Source: JBJXFY01 sp046155815
GTDB lineage: Bacteria > Verrucomicrobiota > Verrucomicrobiia > Limisphaerales > CAIMTB01
Direction of reading: 5' to 3'
NCBI GenBank assembly: GCA_046155815.1
Contig: JBJXFY010000004.1
Coordinates: forward strand, 1 to 6,447
DNA length: 6,447 bases
The notes below the pieces were generated by a model, which worked only from the letters and a program-made list of their open reading frames with translations, had not been told where the DNA came from and ran no database searches. Position 1 is the stretch's first letter, and the number at the start of each line of letters is the position of its first letter. The translations under genes and the position numbers were made by a program. Of this stretch, positions 1 through 6,180 are shown piece after piece.

Positions 1-1
1 G

Positions 2-190
2 CTGCCCGCCGGCCATGCCCCGGACCACAGGATCCTGGTCAACCGCACCAAGGACGGCCTCGCCATCCAAGGCTACGCCCCGGGCGCCTACCCCCCGGAG
101 AACCGGCCTGTGACGGGCGACGCCCACGCCGGTTCGTGGCCGTGGCCACGAAAGGCCGTGGGCCGCGCCGCGGCGCCACCCGCCGCGTGA
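2..190 (+). CDS. 3' end of an ORF with a truncated YHS-like sequence
   Basis: This is an open frame entering from the left edge and ending in TGA at 188-190, with 62 codons visible. The stretch DGLAIQGYAPGAYPPENRP followed by VTGD resembles the front of YHS-domain proteins, whose usual form is GxAIQGYDPVAYF..., then PVKG. The complete YHS protein at 5679-6152 has GGVAIQGHDPVAFF at the matching place. Here the D and V of YDPVAY are replaced by A and G, and the F after it is lost. After about residue 43 the similarity ends in a low-complexity W/P/R/A tail, and the C-terminal half of the family, including GGYCAYG, is absent in all three + frames. It may be a decayed or divergent paralog. The stop overlaps the next gene's GTG, which suggests the frame is, or was, translated. 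The resemblance is read by eye over about 30 residues. Confidence 0.45.
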   Translation: MPAGHAPDHRILVNRTKDGLAIQGYAPGAYPPENRPVTGDAHAGSWPWPRKAVGRAAAPPAA

Positions 191-1065
191 GCCGATCCCG
201 CCAGCGCCTGCGTCGCCTGGGCCGGTGCGCCGCCGGCCTCGCCGCGTGCCTCGTGGTGGCGCTGCACGGGGCCGGCTGCTTCGTGCTGCCCCGGGTCGAT
301 CGACTGGATGCCCAAGCGCCGCCGGCCACCCTGGCCACCCACGGGTTCACGCTGCACCACCATGTCGCCCCGGCGGCGGACGCCCGGTGGAACGTGGTCT
401 TCATCCACGGCACGCCGGCCAGCGCGGGGATCTGGCACGCGCAGTTCACGCGGCCGTTCCCGCAGGCGAACCTCGTCGCCTACGACCGGCCCGGCTTCGG
501 GGCTTCGCGCCCGGCGGTCCGCGCGCCGCGCCTCGCCGGGCAGGTCGCCGCCCTGACCCACCTGCTCGCCGCCCTGCCCGACCGGCCGACGATCCTCGTG
601 GGCCATTCCTACGGCGGCCCGGTGGTGCTGCTCGCGGCCGTCGAGCTTCCCGCGCTCGTGGCCGGCGTGGTGCTCGTGGGCGCGAGCGTGGACCCGGCCC
701 AGGAACGGCCGTTCTGGGTGCAGCACGCCTTCGGCGTCCGCGCGACCTCGTGGCTGCTGCCGGGCTGGCTGCGCCAGTGCAACCGCGAGCTGCTCACGCT
801 CAAGGCCGACCTCGCCGCGCTCGAGGGGAAGCTGCCGCAGCTCTGCGTGCCCGTCGTCATGCTGCACGGCGGGCGCGACCGCCAGGTGCCCGTTGCGAAC
901 GTCGCCTACCTGCGGGAGCGGCTCGGCGCGGCCGGCCTCGGCGGCCGCCTCGTCGAGGTCGTCCACCCGGACTACGACCACTTCATCCCGTGGGAGCACC
1001 CGGAGGCGGTGGCGCAGGCCCTGGAGCGGCTGACGCGGGAGCTTGATTCCGGACCTGGGCGCTGA
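187..1065 (+). CDS. Alpha/beta hydrolase with N-terminal signal or membrane anchor
   Basis: This 292-residue protein has an alpha/beta-hydrolase fold. The strand and oxyanion motif VVFIHGTPAS has His74-Gly75, and the nucleophile elbow GHSYGG has Ser141. The acid is probably Asp231 in HGGRDRQVP and the base His265 in DYDHFIPWEHP, so the Ser-Asp-His triad is complete. The N terminus is arginine-rich (RSRQRLRRLGR) followed by a hydrophobic run (about residues 14-26). That fits an export signal or membrane anchor. Cys31 in HGAGC is not a good lipobox because position -3 is Gly. GTG at 187 is chosen because it overlaps the upstream TGA (GTGA) and gives a normal signal-like N terminus. A GTG at 136 would add 17 basic residues. 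No convincing Shine-Dalgarno sequence precedes either start. The family covers esterases, lipases, haloalkane dehalogenases and others, and the substrate cannot be read from sequence. Confidence 0.88.
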   Translation: MSRSRQRLRRLGRCAAGLAACLVVALHGAGCFVLPRVDRLDAQAPPATLATHGFTLHHHVAPAADARWNVVFIHGTPASAGIWHAQFTRPFPQANLVAYDRPGFGASRPAVRAPRLAGQVAALTHLLAALPDRPTILVGHSYGGPVVLLAAVELPALVAGVVLVGASVDPAQERPFWVQHAFGVRATSWLLPGWLRQCNRELLTLKADLAALEGKLPQLCVPVVMLHGGRDRQVPVANVAYLRERLGAAGLGGRLVEVVHPDYDHFIPWEHPEAVAQALERLTRELDSGPGR

Positions 1066-1161
1066 CCGCCCGGCCGCGGCGGCCCGGGCCGGGCCGGGCA
1101 TCGGATTGTAAAGTCACCCGGCGCCGGGACGACGAAGGGGCAAGGCTCCCGGCCTACCAAC
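1066..1161. repeat. GC-rich intergenic palindromes
   Basis: This 96-base gap lies between the hydrolase stop and the lactonase signal peptide. It contains GCCCGGCC (1068-1075), which pairs with GGCCGGGC (1087-1094 or 1092-1099). It also contains a perfect 12-base palindrome CCCGGCGCCGGG (1117-1128). The first hairpin sits three bases after the stop codon and could end transcription, but no T-run follows, so I do not call it a terminator. No promoter was recognised; the AT-richer GGATTGTAAAGTCAC (1103-1117) is the only relief in the gap. The stretch 1131-1160 may belong to an interspersed repeat, which cannot be tested from one copy. Confidence 0.45.
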
Positions 1162-1266
1162 ATGAATGTCCCCACCGCGCCGCTCCGTTCCTTCCTTGTC
1201 CTGTTTACCCTGGCGGCCGCCCAGGCCGGCGCGGCCCCGGGCGGTGCTGCCGGACGCGGTGATTGA
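1162..1266 (+). other. Signal-peptide fragment of the lactonase gene, out of frame with the body
   Basis: ATG at 1162 opens a 34-codon frame ending in TGA 1264-1266. Its product begins MNVPTAPLRSFLVLFTLAAA and has the basic, hydrophobic and AxA layout of a Sec signal (QAGAA). The rest of the protein is in the +1 frame from about 1240. The alternative ATG at 1166 is in frame with the body but gives a Pro/Arg-rich N terminus with no export signal, so it is probably an artefact of the frameshift. The shift lies between about 1222 and 1263, most simply one extra base in GGCCCCGGGCGG (1232-1243). Confidence 0.7.
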
Positions 1267-2095
1267 TCTCCGCACGCCGGAGGGGGTCGGGCGCGTGCAG
1301 GGGCGCTGGCGGCACCATGACACGCGCAGCGTGGAGATTGACCCCCGCGCGCCGGGTCCGGACCTGAAGGCCACGGGCCCGGCGAACCGGACCTTCGATT
1401 TCACGCCCGACGCGCGCGCCGCGGACTCCGACGACTCGGCGTGGGAGGTGATTCCCGCCGACTTGCTCGAGCAGCGCCGCGGCCACGGCCAGCTCTCGTT
1501 TCACTGGTACCGCCTGGACATCACGATCCCGGACCGGGCCGGCGGCCTCGACACGCGCGGCGCGGCCGTGGTGTTTGAAATCGTGGTGGACGACTACGCC
1601 GAGGTCTGGGTGAACGGCCGCGCGCCGTTCGTGGCGGGCCAGGCCGGCGGTGCGGCGGCCACCGGCTGGAACGCGCCCAACCGCGTCGTCCTCACCCGCG
1701 ACGCCCGGCCCGGCGAACGCTTCCAGATCGCCGTGCTCGGCCTCAACGGCCCCGTCTCCGCCCGGCCCGACACCTACGTCTGGGTCCGCGGCGCCACGCT
1801 AGACTTTTACGCGCCGGGCCGGCTGGCCCGCGCCCAGGAAGCGCCGCTCGAGGTGGAGCGCCGGGACGCCGCGCTCGACGCCATCGTTCCGCCGGGCACG
1901 AAGCTGCACCGGCTGGCCGACGGGTTCACCTTCACGGAAGGCCCCGTGTGGGTGCCCGGCCCGCCCACGCCCGACGGGGAAGCGGCCGGCCACCTGCTGT
2001 TCTCCGACCCAGACAACAACGTCATCTACCGCCTGACGCCGGACGGCGACGTAGGCGTGTACCTCACCAAGTCCGGTTACGCCGGCGAGGACATC

Positions 2096-2110
2096 AGCGG
2101 CCACCGCCAG
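2096..2110 (+). other. Second frameshift in the lactonase gene
   Basis: Frame 2 gives the family-like SGYAGEDISG up to about 2100 and then turns to Arg/Ser-rich noise ending at TGA 2195-2197. Frame 1 supplies the expected PGRSNGLALDAQGR from 2107 on. One missing base in this interval explains the switch and exactly offsets the +1 shift near 1240. The overall reading frame of the ancestral gene is therefore restored. Confidence 0.8.
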
Positions 2111-2583
2111 GCCGCTCGAACGGCCTCGCGCTCGACGCGCAGGGCCGCCTCACGGTCTGCCAGCACGGCCACCAGCGCGTCGCGCGCCTTGAGCTGAACG
2201 GGCTCACGACCGTCCTCGCCGACCGCTTCGAGGGGAGGCGCCTCAACTCGCCCAACGACCTCGTGTACCGCTCGGACGGCGCGCTGTTCTTCACCGACCC
2301 GCCCTTCGGCCTGCCGAAGTTCGGCGACGATCCGCGGCGCGAACTCGCCCACGCCGGCGTCTATCCGGTGAAGGACGGCGAGGTGCGCCTGGTGAGCCGG
2401 GACTTCGGCGGCCCGAATGGCCTCGCCTTCTCGCCGGACGAACAATGGCTGTACGTCGGCAACTGGGACGAGCGCCGGAAGGTCGTCTTCCCGTATCCGG
2501 TCCGCCCCGACGCGACGCTGGGCCGGGGCGAGCCCTTCTGCGACCTGACCGGGGCGCCCGGCGACGACGCCATTGACGGCGTG

Positions 2584-2586
2584 TAG
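2584..2586 (+). other. In-frame TAG stop inside the lactonase gene
   Basis: The frame reads DAIDGV, TAG, VDARGHLYVSGPGG. SMP-30 homologs have an unbroken DGIKVDxxGNLYVSGPGG here, so one AAG-to-TAG change would explain it. The stop comes six bases after the metal-ligand Asp codon (2575-2577). A product ending here would keep the ligands but lose the last propeller blades. Coding similarity goes on to TAA at 2836-2838. Confidence 0.85.
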
Positions 2587-2869
2587 GTGGACGCACGCGG
2601 CCATCTGTACGTCAGCGGCCCCGGCGGCCTGTGGATCTTCGACCTGGCCGGCCGGCACCTCGGCAAGCTCCGCGGTCCCGAGCACCCCCGCAACCTCGCC
2701 TGGGGCGACGCCGACCGCCGCACGCTCTACCTCGCCGCCGAGACCAGCATCTACCGCCTGCGCCTGGGCGTGCCTGGCGCCAGCGCGTGGCCGAAGCCGG
2801 CCCCCGGGCGGCGGCCGTTGACCGGTGGCCGGGTGTAATCCTTCCGCCCGCCCCGCGACCCATCCGCGC

Positions 2870-4480
2870 ATGGACCACTTCGACGGCATCATCATCGGCA
2901 CCGGCGCGGGCGGCGGCACGATGCTGCATGAGCTGGCCGGGACCGGCCGGCGCATCCTCGTGCTGGAACGCGGGCCGTTCCTGCCGCGCGAGAAGGAGAA
3001 CTGGGACACCAGGGTCGCCTTCAACACGACGCGCTACTTCGGCCCGGAGGTCTGGCGGGACCGCGACGGCAACGAGCTGCGCGCCGGCATGTGCTACCAC
3101 GTCGGTGGCAACACCAAGCTCTACGGCGCCGCGCTGTTCCGCCTGCGCGAGCGGGACTTCGAGGCGGTGCGGCATGTGGACGGCGTCTCCCCCGAATGGC
3201 CGCTCAAGTACCGGGACTGGGAGCCGTGGTACGCCCGGGCGGAGGAGCTCTACCAGGTCCACGGCGAGGCCGGTGCCGACCCCACCGAGCCGTGGCGCAG
3301 CGGGCCGTACCCGTGGCCCGCCGTGAGCCACGAGCCGCGCATCGCGGAGATCGCCGGCGCGCTGGGTGCCCGCGGCCTGCGGCCCAGCTTCACCCCGCTC
3401 GGCGTCCGGCTGAACGAACGCCAGCCCCACCGCAGCCCGTGCCTCCGCTGCTCGACCTGCGACGGCTATCCCTGCCTCGTCCACGCCAAGTCCGACGCCG
3501 AGGTCAGCGCCGTGCGGCCGGTGATGGACCGGGAGAACGTGACCCTGCTCACGGAGGCCAAGGCGGAGCGGCTGCTGACGAACGCCGCCGGCACCGCGGT
3601 CACGGGCGTCGAGGTCACCCTGGACGGCGAACCGGTGACGTTCACCGCCGACCTGTTCATCGTGAGCTGCGGCGCGATCAACTCCGCCGCGCTGCTGCTG
3701 CGCTCCGCGAACGACCGCCACCCCGGCGGCCTCGCCAATTCCTCCGGCCTCGTGGGCCGGAACCTGATGAAGCATGTCCTCGGCAGCCTCATCGGCGTGA
3801 GTTCCTTCAGGTCGAATCCCACGAAGTTCCAGAAGTCGCTCAGCGTCTTCGACTACTACTGGGGCGAGCCGGGCTTCGAGTTTCCGATGGGCCAGATCCA
3901 GACGCTCGGGAAGGTGAGCCGCGCCGAGCTCGAGGGCAGCGAGTCCGTCCATGCGCCGCTGGACCTCGACTATGTGGCGCGGCATTCGGTGGACTGGTGG
4001 CTGACCAGCGAGGATCTGCCGCGTCCGGAGAACCAGGTCCGCCTCGACCGCGACGGCGGCATCATCATTGACTACACGGAGACGAACGCCGCCGAGTTCG
4101 ACCGCCTGATGGCGCGCTGGAAGCAGGTGCTGCACGACGTGGGCTGCGGCTGCCACATCCTGCCCAACGGCCGCTACTTCAACGCCGGCTCGGTCACCGC
4201 CTTCACCATGAAGCTCGGCACGCAGGGCCTTGGGCACCAGGTCGGCACCTGCCGCTTCGGCGAGGCTCCCGCGGACAGCGTGCTCGACCTCAACTGCCGC
4301 GCGCACGACTGCGACAACCTGTACGTCGTGGACGGCGGCTTCTTCCCCACGAGCGCGGCGGTGAACCCCACGCTCACCATCGTCGCCAACGCCCTCCGCG
4401 TCGGCGCGCACCTGCGCGGCCGGCTCGGCGCCGCCGTGGCTGCGCCGGCCGAGGCGGCGGCGGCAAGCGTTGCGGCCTGA
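2870..4480 (+). CDS. GMC-family FAD-dependent oxidoreductase
   Basis: This intact 536-residue flavoprotein belongs to the glucose-methanol-choline family, which oxidises alcohols or sugars using FAD. The FAD-binding site is GTGAGGG (residues 10-16), with Glu33 in VLERG at the end of the second strand. The GMC motif HVGGNTKLYGAALFRLRE spans residues 77-94. The C-terminal half has HQVGTCRFG with catalytic His456, and VDGGFFPTSAAVNPTLTI with Asn499 as the second catalytic position. A cysteine cluster CLRCSTCDGYPC (Cys191, 194, 197, 202) lies mid-protein. There is no Tat or Sec signal, so it is probably cytoplasmic unless escorted by a partner. ATG 2870 is chosen because MDHFDGIIIGTGAGGG gives the normal Rossmann-fold N terminus; the in-frame GTG at 2825 would run into the lactonase gene. 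It starts 31 bases after the lactonase stop and overlaps the next gene by one base. The substrate is unknown; a sugar or sugar alcohol is a guess from the neighbour. Confidence 0.93.
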   Translation: MDHFDGIIIGTGAGGGTMLHELAGTGRRILVLERGPFLPREKENWDTRVAFNTTRYFGPEVWRDRDGNELRAGMCYHVGGNTKLYGAALFRLRERDFEAVRHVDGVSPEWPLKYRDWEPWYARAEELYQVHGEAGADPTEPWRSGPYPWPAVSHEPRIAEIAGALGARGLRPSFTPLGVRLNERQPHRSPCLRCSTCDGYPCLVHAKSDAEVSAVRPVMDRENVTLLTEAKAERLLTNAAGTAVTGVEVTLDGEPVTFTADLFIVSCGAINSAALLLRSANDRHPGGLANSSGLVGRNLMKHVLGSLIGVSSFRSNPTKFQKSLSVFDYYWGEPGFEFPMGQIQTLGKVSRAELEGSESVHAPLDLDYVARHSVDWWLTSEDLPRPENQVRLDRDGGIIIDYTETNAAEFDRLMARWKQVLHDVGCGCHILPNGRYFNAGSVTAFTMKLGTQGLGHQVGTCRFGEAPADSVLDLNCRAHDCDNLYVVDGGFFPTSAAVNPTLTIVANALRVGAHLRGRLGAAVAAPAEAAAASVAA

Positions 4481-5373
4481 TGCCCGCCGTCCCCGCCCCG
4501 GCTTCCGCCCCGGAACCCGTGCTGCTCGTGATCGCGGACATCAGCGGCTACACGCGCTTCATGACGGCCAACGCGAAGAGCCTCGCGCACAGCCAGACCA
4601 TCATCACGGAGCTGGTCCACGCGCTGCTGCACCACGCCGCGCTGCCGCTGGAGGTCGCCAAGCTCGAGGGCGACGCCGTCTTCTTCTTCGCGCGGCGCCC
4701 GGCGCGCGATCCTAACGGCGATCTTGGCCGCCGGCTGCTGGGCTTTTTCGAGGTGTTCCGCGCGACGCTTCGGGCGCTGGCCGGCGCGAATGCCTGCACC
4801 TGTGGGGCCTGCACCCACCTCGACTCGCTCCGCCTCAAGCTCGTCATCCACGCCGGCGAGGCGCTGTTCCACGAGGTGGCCGGCTTCCGCGAGCTGGCCG
4901 GACTTGATGTCATCATCGTCCACCGGCTGCTGAAGAACTCCGTGGCCGCCCGCGAGTATCTGCTGCTCACCGACGCCGCGCGGGAGTTCGTCACCCTGCC
5001 AGACGGACTGCCGGCGAAACCGGTGACGGAAACCTACGAAGAGGTCGGCCCGGTCCGCACCTCCGTGTACCTGCCCGCAGCCGTGGCGACGGACAACTCC
5101 CCGGCACCGGCCGCGCCCGGACCGGGCTACATCGCGCGCTGGCAGTTGAAGCTGTGGGGCGGCGTGCTCGCCGGGCCGGCGCGGTCGGGCCGGGAGTTCC
5201 GCCACGTCGAAACCCGGACCGGGCCGGCGGGCCGCACGGCGCTGGCCGCCGCCTCGCTCGCCCTCTCGCCGCTGCTGCTGCCCGTGAACCTGCTGAACGC
5301 GCTGCTGCGCCGCCGGCCCGTCGCCCAGGCCACAGTGGATGCCGACGCTGCACCTCGCCAGAATCACCCCTGA
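4480..5373 (+). CDS. DUF2652 protein, class III nucleotidyl-cyclase-like domain
   Basis: This 297-residue protein matches the DUF2652 type, related to class III adenylate/guanylate cyclases. LLVIADISGYTRFM (residues 15-28) holds the first metal Asp20, and KLEGDAVFFF (61-70) holds the second, Asp65. The later cyclase signature is altered: GLDVIIVHRLLKNSVA (141-156) has His148 and Lys152 where active cyclases have the Asn and Arg of NxxxR. A cysteine group ACTCGACTH (residues 105-113; Cys106, 108, 111) precedes LRLKLVIHAGEAL. Residues 254-276 are hydrophobic and followed by RRR, a possible C-terminal membrane anchor. The start ATG overlaps the GMC stop (TGATG), so the two are probably co-translated. 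Whether it makes a cyclic nucleotide is doubtful; a binding or regulatory role is equally possible. The domain assignment is from motif recognition, and the biological role is unknown. Confidence 0.82.
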   Translation: MPAVPAPASAPEPVLLVIADISGYTRFMTANAKSLAHSQTIITELVHALLHHAALPLEVAKLEGDAVFFFARRPARDPNGDLGRRLLGFFEVFRATLRALAGANACTCGACTHLDSLRLKLVIHAGEALFHEVAGFRELAGLDVIIVHRLLKNSVAAREYLLLTDAAREFVTLPDGLPAKPVTETYEEVGPVRTSVYLPAAVATDNSPAPAAPGPGYIARWQLKLWGGVLAGPARSGREFRHVETRTGPAGRTALAAASLALSPLLLPVNLLNALLRRRPVAQATVDADAAPRQNHP

Positions 5374-5678
5374 GTTCACCTTCCGCGCGGCCCGCAAGCA
5401 GTGGTCACTTTGGAGCGCCGGCTTCCGGCCCGGCGCGCGCAGCGAACGGACACCCTCGTGCTGGATCGGATATCGGCGGTCGGCCCGATCATCCTGTCCG
5501 TGGCGGACCTGGGCTGGCAGGCGGCGTTCCACGCCAACACGCCGTCCTTCTCTTGGGCCGGGGAGTCCGCCCACTCCGGGGCCGCGTTTGGGCGGCTCAC
5601 GGGCCTGCCCGACGCCCTCTTCCGCACGGCCGCCGTTCCGGCCGTAAGGAATCACGCCGCCGCGACACTCACGGGAGT
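5374..5678. other. Interval between DUF2652 and YHS genes
   Basis: These 305 bases hold no recognisable gene. They contain the hairpin at 5415-5436 and the weak 5401-5682 ORF described separately. I see no promoter, tRNA or classical T-tailed terminator. In the YHS gene's own frame the upstream part is open but reads as Arg/Pro/Gly-rich noise, so the YHS gene is not extended into it. Confidence 0.5.
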
Positions 5679-5682
5679 ATGA
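5401..5682 (+). CDS. Doubtful 93-residue hypothetical ORF overlapping the YHS start
   Basis: This ORF starts with GTG at 5401 and stops with TGA at 5680-5682, overlapping the YHS start by four bases (ATGA). I do not recognise the product. From about residue 20 it reads LVLDRISAVGPIILSVADLG and on to GLPDALFRTAAVPAVRN, and most third codon positions there are G or C, as in the real genes. Its first 15 codons lie over the palindrome (ERRLPARRA), which looks like a repeat rather than protein. If real, it may start later, at GTG 5458 (VLDRIS). No Shine-Dalgarno sequence is seen. It could equally be a chance open frame in GC-rich DNA. Confidence 0.25.
   Translation: MVTLERRLPARRAQRTDTLVLDRISAVGPIILSVADLGWQAAFHANTPSFSWAGESAHSGAAFGRLTGLPDALFRTAAVPAVRNHAAATLTGV
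5415..5436. repeat. REP-like GC hairpin GCGCCGG / CCGGCGC
   Basis: GCGCCGG (5415-5421) and CCGGCGC (5430-5436) are perfect inverted copies around an 8-base loop. A second pairing, GCCGG (5417-5421) with CCGGC (5425-5429), competes with it. The surrounding text, TGGAGCGCCGGCTTCCGG, is like interspersed intergenic palindromes seen in some GC-rich Verrucomicrobiota (recalled, not searched). It lies 41 bases after the DUF2652 stop and has no T-run. It could be a repeat element or an mRNA 3' stabiliser. Confidence 0.5.
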
Positions 5683-6152
5683 AACGCCTCTCCTTCCTTC
5701 TGCTGGCCGCCGCCCTCACCGTCGCCGGCCTCGTCGCCCGCGCCGCCGACGCGGAACCCAGGAAACTCCTCCAGAACCTCGACCAGGGCGGCGTGGCCAT
5801 CCAGGGCCACGATCCAGTCGCGTTCTTCACGGTCGGCGCGCCGGTGAAGGGCAAGGCCGAGTTCGAGAGCACCTACCGCGGGGCGAAGTACCGCTTCCAC
5901 TCCGCGAAGAACCAGTCGGCCTTCGACGCCGACCCGGCGAGGTACGAGCCGCAGTTCGGCGGCTACTGCGCGTACGGCGTGAGCCGAGGCGCGCTGGTGC
6001 CGATCAAGATCGAGGCGTGGCAGATCGTGGGCGGCCGGCTGCTCCTGCAGAAGAACGAGGGCATCCGCGACGACTTCAACGAGGACGCTCCCGGCAACCT
6101 GAAGAAGGCCGACGCCAACTGGCCCGGCCTCGTCGCGAAGAAGGGCCGCTGA
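5679..6152 (+). CDS. Secreted YHS-domain protein
   Basis: This 157-residue protein begins with a Sec signal peptide, MKRLSFLLLAAALTVAGLVA followed by RAADA, with likely cleavage near residues 22-25. The mature part is a full YHS domain of the kind annotated as YHS domain-containing (seleno)protein. GGVAIQGHDPVAFF spans residues 37-50, followed by PVKGKAEFESTYRGAKYRF (55-73). DADPARYEPQFGGYCAYGVS covers 83-102, and an ending NLKKADANWPG covers 140-150. Some members carry selenocysteine in GGY(C/U)A; here codon 97 is TGC, so it is Cys. The family is thought to bind metals, but its function is not established, and a role outside the cytoplasm follows from the signal. ATG 5679 is clear from the signal peptide. 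GGGAG lies only one base upstream of it, too close for an ideal ribosome site. A truncated relative lies at 2-190. Confidence 0.92.
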   Translation: MKRLSFLLLAAALTVAGLVARAADAEPRKLLQNLDQGGVAIQGHDPVAFFTVGAPVKGKAEFESTYRGAKYRFHSAKNQSAFDADPARYEPQFGGYCAYGVSRGALVPIKIEAWQIVGGRLLLQKNEGIRDDFNEDAPGNLKKADANWPGLVAKKGR

Positions 6153-6180
6153 AGGGGGAGGCAGCGCAAAGTTTCCCGCC

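Larger units (their letters stand above)
1162..2838 (+). pseudogene. SMP-30/gluconolactonase-like secreted beta-propeller, broken by two frameshifts and a stop
   Basis: Read across three lesions this is one protein of about 558 residues. Frame 1 (ATG 1162) encodes a signal peptide, RSFLVLFTLAAAQAGAAPG. Frame 2 (about 1240-2100) holds a beta-sandwich domain with VFEIVVDDYAEVWVNGR, typical of galactose-binding or glycosidase jelly-roll folds. It then starts the SMP-30 propeller with FTFTEGPVW and LLFSDPDNNVIYRL. Frame 1 resumes at SNGLALDAQGRL and continues through LNSPNDLVY, FTDPPFGLP, GGPNGLAFSPD and DAIDGV, then TAG, then VDARGHLYVSGPGGLW to TAA at 2836-2838. SMP-30 enzymes are metal-dependent lactonases. 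The expected ligands Glu (codon 1937), Asn (2254), Asn (2416) and Asp (2575) all remain. A caller would report separate ORFs at 1166-2197, 1948-2586 and 2587-2838. This is either a decaying gene or an assembly with errors. The family call is firm, but the lactone substrate is unknown. Confidence 0.85.

Noticed and set aside
88..1101. Minus-strand ORF of 337 codons
   Set aside because: It is the shadow of the alpha/beta hydrolase, which has a full catalytic triad on the + strand.
2584..2586. TAG as a recoded sense codon
   Set aside because: The same gene also has two frameshifts, so a damaged or mis-sequenced gene is simpler. No other in-frame TAG appears in the intact genes.
2077..3027. Minus-strand ORF of 316 codons across the broken lactonase gene
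   Set aside because: The + strand here reads as SMP-30 propeller through all three frames of the pseudogene. The minus product is low-complexity.
2612..4411. Long minus-strand ORF of 599 codons
   Set aside because: It lies opposite the GMC gene, which has clear FAD and catalytic motifs. The minus product is Arg/Ala/Gly/Val-rich with no recognisable domain, as expected from antisense of GC-rich coding DNA.
4174..5655. Long minus-strand ORF of 493 codons
   Set aside because: It is antisense to the GMC end and DUF2652 gene, both supported by motifs on the + strand. It shows no domain of its own.
5154..5678. Upstream extension of the YHS ORF to 332 residues
   Set aside because: The extension is Arg/Pro/Gly noise overlapping the DUF2652 gene. 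A proper signal peptide begins at ATG 5679.
5967..5969. Selenocysteine in the YHS protein
   Set aside because: Some family members have Sec in GGYUA, but the codon here is TGC (Cys) and the frame needs no TGA read-through.
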